DNA from: Leucobacter sp.
Lineage (GTDB): Bacteria > Actinomycetota > Actinomycetes > Actinomycetales > Microbacteriaceae
Direction of reading: 5' to 3'
DNA length: 8,602 bases
Assembly: GCA_031178565.1 (NCBI GenBank)
Contig: JAPSIU010000001.1
Coordinates: forward strand, 1-8,602
In this document: one piece after another, positions 1 to 4,443 of the stretch
Position numbering within the stretch: the stretch's first letter is position 1
Layout of the letters: every line of letters begins with the position of its first letter
Notes under the pieces: generated by a model
What the model was told of the DNA's origin: nothing
The model's input: the letters and a program-made list of their open reading frames with translations, nothing else
Databases searched by the model: none
Program-made: the position numbers and the translations under genes

Positions 1-14
1 GGGGCTCACATACC

Positions 15-55
15 GGGGCGGGGAGGAGGGGCGCAGTGCCGATCCTCCCCGCCCC
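15..55 (-). terminator. Strong hairpin after infB, probable terminator
   Basis: The arms GGGGCGGGGAGGA (15-27) and TCCTCCCCGCCCC (43-55) pair perfectly over 13 bp with a 15-nt loop. The stem begins 18 nt past the infB stop codon on the minus strand. No U-run follows on the minus strand (GGTATGTG comes next), so it is not a classic intrinsic terminator, though actinobacterial terminators often lack the U-tract. A second, smaller hairpin (AGCCGC 68-73 with GCGGCT 81-86) spans the infB stop codon. It could instead stabilise the mRNA 3' end or separate infB from a following rbfA. Confidence 0.6.
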
Positions 56-72
56 ATCTCTTGCGGGAGCCG

Positions 73-2784
73 CTACGCTCGCGGCTTCTCCACCATCTCG
101 GTGGTCTCGATCTCGTCGCCGATCTGGATGTCGTTGTACTTGCCGAGGCCGATACCGGCTTCGAAGTCCGTCTTGACCTCGGTGACGTCGTCCTTGAAGC
201 GACGCAGCGAATCGATCGCGAGTCCATCGGCGATCACGACGCCCTCGCGGATCACGCGCGCCTTGGCGTTGCGCGTGATGGTTCCGCTGCGGACGATGAC
301 ACCCGCGATGTTGCCGAACTTGGACGAGCGGAACACCTCTCGGATCTCCGCCACACCCGACTGGACCTCCTCGTACTCGGGCTTGAGCATGCCCTTGAGC
401 GAGTTCTCGATGTCGTCGAGCGCGTTGTAGATGACGTTGTAGAAGCGGATGTCGATGCCCTCGCGCGCAGCACGCTCGCGGGCCTTGACATCGGGACGCA
501 CGTTGAAGCCGATGACGATCGCGTTGTCGATCGTGGCGAGATCCACGTCGCTCTCCGTGATCGCGCCGACGCCGCGGTGCAGGATCCGCAGCTGGACCGA
601 ATCGTCCACCTCGATCTTCATCAGCGACTCCTCGAGCGCCTCGACGGCACCCGACACGTCACCCTTGATGATGAGGTTGAGCGACTCGACCTTGCCCTCT
701 TCGAGCGCCTTCGTGAAGTCCTCGAGGCTGATGCGCTTGCGCGCCTTCGCCAGCTGCGCGTTGCGCTCGGCTGCCTCGCGCTTCTCGGCGATCTGGCGCG
801 CGGTGCGATCCTCGGGAGTGACCAGGAAGGTGTCGCCGGCGCGCGGCACGGTCGACAGACCCTGCACGAGCACCGGACGCGAGGGCAGCGCCTCGACGAC
901 CTGATCGCCGTTCTCGTCGAGCATCGCACGCACACGTCCGTAGGCCGTTCCCGCGACGATCGCGTCGCCGACTCGCAGCGTGCCCGACTGGATCAGCACG
1001 GTCGCCACGGCACCACGACCCTTGTCGAGCTTCGCCTCGATCGCAACACCGCGCGCGTCCTTGTCGGGGTTCGCGCGGAGATCGAGACCCGCGTCCGCGG
1101 TCAGCAGCACGGCGTCGAGCAGTTCCGTGATACCGACGTCGTTCTTCGCCGAGACGTCGACGAACATCACGTCGCCGCCGTACTCCTCGGCCACGAGACC
1201 GAACTCGGTGAGCTGCTGGCGGACCTTCTGCGGGTTCGCGCCCTCCTTGTCGATCTTGTTGACCGCGACCACGATCGGCACGTTCGCCGACTGCGCGTGG
1301 TTCAGCGCCTCGATCGTCTGCGGCATGATCCCGTCGTCGGCCGCGACCACGAGGATCGCGATGTCGGTGACCTGCGCACCACGGGCACGCATGGCGGTGA
1401 ACGCCTCGTGACCCGGGGTGTCGATGAAGGTCAGCGCGCGATCGATCCCGTCGTGCTCGGTGTGCACCTGGTACGCGCCGATGTGCTGGGTGATGCCGCC
1501 GGCCTCACCGCCGCCCACGTTCGCCTTGCGGATCGCGTCGAGCAGTCGGGTCTTACCGTGATCGACGTGACCCATGACCGTGACGACCGGGGGACGCGCG
1601 ACGAGCACGTCGTCGTCTTCGTCCTCGAGTTCGGCATCGAGGTCGATGTCGAAGCCCTCGAGCAGCTCGCGATCCTCGTCCTCTGGCGAGACGACCTGGA
1701 TCTTGTAGCCCAGCTCCTCGCCGAGGACCTGGAAGGTCGCCTCGTCGAGCGACTCCGTCGCCGTGGCCATCTCACCGAGGTGGAACAGCACCGTGACGAG
1801 GTTCGAGGCACTCGTGTTGATCTTGTCGGCGAAGTCCGAGAGCGACGCGCCGCGCCGCAGACGGATCGGGGTCGAGCCGTCGCCGCGGGGAACACTCACG
1901 CCGCCGAGCGACGGGGCCTCCCGCATCTCGAACTCTGCCCGCTTCGCCCGCTTCGACTTGCGAGCCTTGCTCTTGGAGCCGCCGCGGCCGAACGCGCCGG
2001 CGGTGCCGGCACCGCGCCCACCGCGACCGCGGCCGGCGAAACCGCCGCCGGGACGCGGTGCGCCGAAGCCGCCGCCGGCACCGGGAGCAGCGCCGCCGCC
2101 ACCACCGGGACGGTTGAAACCGCCACCGCCACCACCCGGACGGCCACCCGGACGTCCGGGACCGGCGGGACGACCGGCACCGGCCGCACCGCCCTGAGGA
2201 CGCGGCGAGGGCCGCGGGATGTTGCCGGGGTTCGGCCGTCCACCCGGGCGGGCCATGCCCTGGTTCGGGGCGAAGGGATTGTTGCCGGGCCGGGGCGGCC
2301 GGGGAATACCCATGCCCTGGCTCGAAGCGAAGGGATTGTTGCCGGGACGCGGGCCGGCGGGCTTCGGTGCGCCGGGCTTGGGGCCGGACTTCGCCGACGC
2401 CGACTTGGGAGCCGCGGGGCCCCCCTGCTTCTCCGTCTGATCCGCCGGAGCGGGGGTCTTCGGCTCGGGCTCCGGGGCCGGGGCGGGCTCCTCCGCCTTG
2501 GGTGCAGCCGGCTTCGGGCCCGGGCGCGGGCCGGCGGACTTCTTCGCCGAGGGCGCCTTCGCGCTTCCACCGGACGTCGTGTCGCCGCCTTCCGATGCGT
2601 CACCGCCCTTGGGCCTGGTCACGCCTTCCGCCTCAAGGGCGGCCTTGACCTTGCGCGCCACCGGGGGCGCGACGCTCGACGAGGACGCCTTGACGAACTC
2701 GCCCATATCTTTCAGCTTGGCCAGAACGACCTTGCTATCGACACCGATCTCCGCAGCGATCTCGTGTACGCGTGGGTTAGCCAC
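73..2784 (-). CDS. infB: Translation initiation factor IF-2
   Basis: IF2 is the cytoplasmic GTPase that brings initiator fMet-tRNA to the 30S subunit and promotes 50S joining. With the start chosen here the protein has 903 residues. Order of parts: an N-terminal IF2_N module (about 1-50); a long disordered linker rich in Pro, Ala, Gly and Arg (about 55-285); a second IF2_N-like module (about 311-375); then the G domain with all motifs, GHVDHGKT (405-412), GGITQH, DTPGH (455-459), NKID (509-512) and SAK (545-547); then the EF-Tu-like domain 2 and the C-terminal tRNA-binding domains. The long low-complexity linker is usual for actinobacterial IF2. I chose the GTG at 2784 because AGGAG lies 4 nt upstream and the protein then begins MANPRVHEIA as in relatives. 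A GTG seven codons upstream (2805) has no Shine-Dalgarno and would add MNPDRRK. The gene follows ylxR by 74 bp and closes the operon within the window. Confidence 0.97.
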   Translation of the reverse strand: MANPRVHEIAAEIGVDSKVVLAKLKDMGEFVKASSSSVAPPVARKVKAALEAEGVTRPKGGDASEGGDTTSGGSAKAPSAKKSAGPRPGPKPAAPKAEEPAPAPEPEPKTPAPADQTEKQGGPAAPKSASAKSGPKPGAPKPAGPRPGNNPFASSQGMGIPRPPRPGNNPFAPNQGMARPGGRPNPGNIPRPSPRPQGGAAGAGRPAGPGRPGGRPGGGGGGFNRPGGGGGAAPGAGGGFGAPRPGGGFAGRGRGGRGAGTAGAFGRGGSKSKARKSKRAKRAEFEMREAPSLGGVSVPRGDGSTPIRLRRGASLSDFADKINTSASNLVTVLFHLGEMATATESLDEATFQVLGEELGYKIQVVSPEDEDRELLEGFDIDLDAELEDEDDDVLVARPPVVTVMGHVDHGKTRLLDAIRKANVGGGEAGGITQHIGAYQVHTEHDGIDRALTFIDTPGHEAFTAMRARGAQVTDIAILVVAADDGIMPQTIEALNHAQSANVPIVVAVNKIDKEGANPQKVRQQLTEFGLVAEEYGGDVMFVDVSAKNDVGITELLDAVLLTADAGLDLRANPDKDARGVAIEAKLDKGRGAVATVLIQSGTLRVGDAIVAGTAYGRVRAMLDENGDQVVEALPSRPVLVQGLSTVPRAGDTFLVTPEDRTARQIAEKREAAERNAQLAKARKRISLEDFTKALEEGKVESLNLIIKGDVSGAVEALEESLMKIEVDDSVQLRILHRGVGAITESDVDLATIDNAIVIGFNVRPDVKARERAAREGIDIRFYNVIYNALDDIENSLKGMLKPEYEEVQSGVAEIREVFRSSKFGNIAGVIVRSGTITRNAKARVIREGVVIADGLAIDSLRRFKDDVTEVKTDFEAGIGLGKYNDIQIGDEIETTEMVEKPRA
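1981..2196 (-). repeat. Gly/Arg/Pro-rich low-complexity tract in infB linker
   Basis: This part of infB encodes a linker made almost only of Gly, Arg, Pro and Ala, with a run of six glycines and repeated GRPGG, RPGGG and GRGGRG units. It joins the IF2 N-terminal module to the conserved core. Such linkers are typical of actinobacterial IF2 and vary strongly in length. The tract is in frame and uninterrupted. Its antisense strand is also free of stops, which explains long false reading frames on the plus strand. Confidence 0.85.
2254..2352 (-). repeat. Two-copy NNPFA..QGM repeat in infB linker
   Basis: Two 14-residue units, PRPGNNPFASSQGM (2311-2352) and PRPGNNPFAPNQGM (2254-2295), are separated by five residues, giving a 19-residue period. 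They differ at two positions. The NPF-containing repeats stand out from the otherwise Gly/Pro-rich linker, and similar NNPF..QGM units occur in IF2 of related Actinobacteria as I recall them. The function is unknown; they may be short binding motifs within the disordered region. Confidence 0.85.
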
Positions 2785-2786
2785 TT

Positions 2787-2821
2787 TTCTCCTGTCTGGG
2801 TTCACGCCAGACAGGCGAGAA
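2787..2821 (-). promoter_or_regulatory. Hairpin enclosing the infB ribosome binding site
   Basis: On the minus strand CCTGTCTGG (2815-2807), loop CGTGAAC, and CCAGACAGG (2799-2791) form a perfect 9-bp stem. Beyond a 2-nt bulge (CG, 2817-2816), TTCT (2821-2818) can pair with AGAA (2790-2787) for 4 bp more. The infB Shine-Dalgarno AGGAG (2793-2789), 4 nt before the GTG at 2784, falls wholly inside the 3' arm. In folded mRNA the site would be blocked. The upstream alternative GTG (2805-2803) lies in the loop. No U-run follows, so a terminator is unlikely. The palindrome could instead act as a DNA operator. A -10-like GATAAT (2832-2827) lies just upstream, but I see no matching -35. Confidence 0.6.
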
Positions 2822-2858
2822 CCACAATTATCGGACGGGTCTCATTGTGAGCCGCTCA

Positions 2859-3116
2859 TTAGTTGTCCATAAGTGTTTTCAGCCTGTTCTCTATAGGGCC
2901 AGCATCGGGCTTCCCCGCTGCTTTGAGCGCACGCGAAAGGGATCCGCGCGACACCGCTTGATTCAGACACTGGGCCGTGGGATGCACCCACGCTCCACGC
3001 CCTGGAAGCACTGCGCGATCATCGGCAATCAGCCGCCCATCGCGCAGTACCACTCGAAGCATCTCTGCGCGCGATGCACGCTTGCGACACGCAACACAGG
3101 TCCGAACCGGATCCAT
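2859..3116 (-). CDS. ylxR: YlxR/RnpM family RNA-binding protein (DUF448)
   Basis: A small basic protein of 85 residues, the normal size for the YlxR family. It shows the family marks: an N-terminal RTCVACRKR segment (C7, C10), the GRGAW motif at 39-43, a Cys at 50, and a basic C-terminal helix region (SRGSLSRALKAAGK). Members are encoded almost always between nusA and infB, as here. The family is known as nucleic-acid binding. In Bacillus subtilis the homologue (RnpM) has been reported to bind RNase P RNA and modulate its activity; applying that role here is inference. The ATG start is supported by AAGGAAG 8 nt upstream. The gene sits 274 bp after nusA, a much wider gap than the tight spacing usual in this operon. 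The C-terminal coding end and the following spacer are locally AT-richer than the rest of the window. Confidence 0.93.
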   Translation of the reverse strand: MDPVRTCVACRKRASRAEMLRVVLRDGRLIADDRAVLPGRGAWVHPTAQCLNQAVSRGSLSRALKAAGKPDAGPIENRLKTLMDN

Positions 3117-3124
3117 CTTACCAG

Positions 3125-3131
3125 CTTCCTT
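3125..3131 (-). promoter_or_regulatory. Ribosome binding site of ylxR
   Basis: AAGGAAG lies 8 nt before the ATG at 3116, a good Shine-Dalgarno that fixes the ylxR start. It is not buried in the hairpins further upstream. Confidence 0.75.
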
Positions 3132-3208
3132 CTTCCCCGTCTGCTCCGGATCTGTGCGCGGGATCCGAGTGCGCGCCTCGCACGAATCGCCGGCGGCGTT
3201 CCGCCCGC

Positions 3209-3237
3209 ATTCTGCGCGCTGGAGGAGCGCTCAGAAT
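3209..3237 (-). other. 12-bp hairpin upstream of ylxR
   Basis: ATTCTGCGCGCT (3209-3220) and AGCGCTCAGAAT (3226-3237) pair at 11 of 12 positions around a 5-nt loop. It begins 11 nt after the neighbouring GC-rich stem at 3248-3272 in the direction of transcription. No U-run follows on the minus strand, so an ordinary intrinsic terminator is not supported. It may be an attenuator element, an RNA-processing site or an mRNA stabiliser between nusA and ylxR. Confidence 0.55.
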
Positions 3238-3247
3238 ACGGACGAAG

Positions 3248-3272
3248 CCGCGCCGGATGAGACCCGGCGCGG
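3248..3272 (-). terminator. GC-rich hairpin after nusA, possible terminator or attenuator
   Basis: CCGCGCCGG (3248-3256) and CCGGCGCGG (3264-3272) form a perfect 9-bp stem with a 7-nt loop. On the minus strand it is followed by CTTCGTCCGTATTCTG, which is pyrimidine-rich but not a true U-run. It lies 12 nt past the second copy of the nusA tail. If active it would lower expression of ylxR and infB relative to nusA. NusA itself stimulates termination, so feedback is conceivable but unproven. Confidence 0.45.
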
Positions 3273-3283
3273 ACGTAGCCCGA

Positions 3284-3320
3284 TTCAGTCGTTCATGATC
3301 GAGTCCGGCTGGATGTCGAT
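3284..3320 (-). repeat. Detached second copy of the nusA 3' end
   Basis: These 37 bp match 3390-3426, the last codons and stop of nusA, at 36 of 37 positions; the only difference is G3291 against A3397. Read on the minus strand the copy encodes DIQPDSIMND followed by TGA, the same C-terminus as NusA. The difference is a synonymous Asn codon change. The offset is 106 bp, which is not a multiple of three, so the copy is out of frame with nusA and is a remnant rather than an extension. Upstream of the copy the similarity to nusA stops at once. Confidence 0.95.
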
Positions 3321-3326
3321 GATACG

Positions 3327-3350
3327 GACGTTCCACGTCAGGCTCCGCCT
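3327..3350 (-). other. Pair of small palindromes with GGA loops
   Basis: On the minus strand AGGC-GGA-GCCT (3350-3340) is followed with no gap by GACGT-GGA-ACGTC (3339-3327). Both are short perfect palindromes with the same three-base centre, between the two nusA-tail copies. Each alone could be chance; the adjacency and shared centre are notable. They could be mini-hairpins in RNA or a protein-binding half-site pair in DNA. Confidence 0.35.
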
Positions 3351-3360
3351 TCCGTGAAAC

Positions 3361-3434
3361 GCGCGAAGATCGACAGCGAGCCCCACCAGTTCAGTCATTC
3401 ATGATCGAGTCCGGCTGGATGTCGATCTTCGCGC
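3361..3434 (-). repeat. 15-bp inverted repeat spanning the nusA stop codon
   Basis: GCGCGAAGATCGACA at 3361-3375 is the exact reverse complement of 3420-3434, which lies in the nusA coding end (codons for GAKID). The 44-bp interval holds the rest of nusA, its stop codon (3391-3393) and the start of the spacer. In the nusA mRNA this can fold into a 15-bp perfect stem with a 44-nt loop. The nusA-internal arm overlaps by 7 bp (3420-3426) the direct repeat described at 3390-3426. Confidence 0.9.
3390..3426 (-). repeat. nusA-internal copy of the 37-bp direct repeat
   Basis: This is the partner of 3284-3320 and contains the functional nusA stop. Repeat copies 106 bp apart leave a 69-bp spacer that holds the inverted 15-mer and the two GGA-centred palindromes. 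Confidence 0.95.
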
Positions 3435-4386
3435 CCGTCAGCTTCGCGGCGAGGCGGGCGTTCTGACCTTCCTTGCCGATCGCGAGCGACAGCTGGAAAT
3501 CCGGCACGAGCGCGCGCACCTGCTTCAGGGACTCGTTCAGCATGAAGACGTCGGTCACCTTCGCGGGGGACAGCGCGTTGGCGACGAACTTCGGGAGCTC
3601 CGGCGAGTAGTCGACGATATCGATCTTCTCCTCGCCCAGCTCGCTCATCACCGCGCGCACGCGGCTGCCCATCTCACCGATGCAGGTGCCCTTGGCGTTG
3701 ATCCCGGCCTGCTTCGCGCGCACCGCCACCTTGGTGCGGTGGCCCGCCTCGCGAGCGAGCGACACGATCTCGACGAGTCCGCCCGCGAGCTCAGGGACCT
3801 CCCGTTCGAACAGCTTGCGAACGAGGCCGGGGTGGGTTCGCGATACGACGACCTGCGGGCCCTTCAGCCCCTTGGACACGCTCGTCACGTAGACGCGCAT
3901 CCGGGTTCCGTGCGAGTACTGCTCCCCCGGGACCTGCTCCTCAGGGGGAAGGATCGCCTCGAGCTCGCCGAGGTCGATGTGCACCATACGAGGATTCGGC
4001 CCCTGCTGCACGACGCCGGAGACGATCTGCCCCTCTTTGTCCTTGAACGTGCCGAGCACGGCATCGTCGGTGAGGTCTCGGAGACGCTGGTTGATGACCT
4101 GCTTCGCCGCGCTCGACGCGACACGGCCGAACTCGTCGGTCGTGATGTAGGCCTCGCCGATGATCTCTCCCTCGTCGTCGACCTCGGGCACCAGAACAGA
4201 GATCTCGCCGGTCTTCCGGTCGAGGGTGACGCGCACCTGGTCCTCGCGGGGAACGGAGATGTTCTGGTTCTCCGCGTGCCGCAGATAGGCGGACTGGATG
4301 GCCTGCTCGATGATTTCGGCGAGCTCCTCGAAGGGAATCTCCTTCTCGCGCTCAAGCCCGCGCAACATGGCAAGATCGATCTTCAC
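3391..4386 (-). CDS. nusA: Transcription termination/antitermination factor NusA
   Basis: NusA binds RNA polymerase and nascent RNA and controls pausing, intrinsic and Rho termination, and rRNA antitermination. The protein has 331 residues. The order is an N-terminal RNAP-binding domain (1-115), an S1 domain (about 117-183, from GQIVSGVV to VVVSR), KH1 with GTCIGEMGSR (233-242), and KH2 with AIGKEGQNARLAAKLTG (302-318). It ends shortly after KH2 with DIQPDSIMND and lacks the C-terminal acidic repeats of E. coli NusA, as is normal for Actinobacteria. The GTG start at 4386 follows GAGGAG by 6 nt, a strong ribosome site. Upstream, where rimP would be expected, lies a type VII secretion ATPase gene only 57 bp away. 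The final 37 bp (3390-3426) are repeated 106 bp downstream, and a 15-bp piece overlapping that end recurs inverted after the stop codon. Both are described separately. Confidence 0.97.
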   Translation of the reverse strand: MKIDLAMLRGLEREKEIPFEELAEIIEQAIQSAYLRHAENQNISVPREDQVRVTLDRKTGEISVLVPEVDDEGEIIGEAYITTDEFGRVASSAAKQVINQRLRDLTDDAVLGTFKDKEGQIVSGVVQQGPNPRMVHIDLGELEAILPPEEQVPGEQYSHGTRMRVYVTSVSKGLKGPQVVVSRTHPGLVRKLFEREVPELAGGLVEIVSLAREAGHRTKVAVRAKQAGINAKGTCIGEMGSRVRAVMSELGEEKIDIVDYSPELPKFVANALSPAKVTDVFMLNESLKQVRALVPDFQLSLAIGKEGQNARLAAKLTGAKIDIQPDSIMND

Positions 4387-4392
4387 CTTGAA

Positions 4393-4398
4393 CTCCTC
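4393..4398 (-). promoter_or_regulatory. Ribosome binding site of nusA
   Basis: GAGGAG stands 6 nt before the GTG start at 4386. It is a near-ideal Shine-Dalgarno and supports the GTG over the later ATG codon at residue 7. It lies in a short AT-richer stretch (4399-4420) between the secretion gene and nusA. I could not identify a convincing -35/-10 pair in that gap. Confidence 0.8.
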
Positions 4399-4424
4399 GT
4401 ATTGAAATGTCTATTCAGATGTTC

Positions 4425-4440
4425 GCCCGCCGAAGCGGAC
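4425..4440 (-). other. UUCG-capped hairpin between eccC and nusA
   Basis: On the minus strand GTCCGC, loop TTCG, GCGGGC form a 6-bp stem (one G-U pair) with the very stable C(UUCG)G tetraloop. It starts 3 nt after the eccC stop codon (4446-4444) and ends 26 nt before the nusA Shine-Dalgarno. No U-run follows. It may protect the eccC mRNA end, act as a weak terminator, or form part of the nusA leader. Confidence 0.5.
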
Positions 4441-4443
4441 CGA

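Noticed and set aside
1981..2600. Frameshift or assembly error in the low-complexity part of infB
   Set aside because: The frame is open throughout and continues correctly from the N-terminal module to the G domain, and Gly/Pro-rich linkers are normal for IF2 in this phylum.
2827..2832. GATAAT as a -10 box of an infB promoter
   Set aside because: It matches five of six -10 consensus bases, but no acceptable -35 lies 16-18 bp upstream, so a promoter is not supported.
61..2850. Plus-strand open frame of 929 codons opposite infB
   Set aside because: It is the antisense of infB, which has every GTPase motif. The translation is rich in Arg, Asp, Leu and Val with no recognisable domain, as expected from high-GC antisense frames.
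3118..3336. 72-codon minus-strand frame between nusA and ylxR, starting at GTG with GGAG 6 nt upstream
   Set aside because: It has a plausible ribosome site and ends 1 nt before the ylxR ATG, so translational coupling was considered. But it reads the nusA-tail copy out of frame and runs through the hairpins, and its product is Arg/His-rich and resembles nothing I know. It is kept only as a remote leader-peptide possibility.
3284..3434. Active mobile element between the repeat copies
   Set aside because: Only 69 bp separate the direct repeats, with no integrase, transposase or terminal inverted repeats. At most this is a scar.
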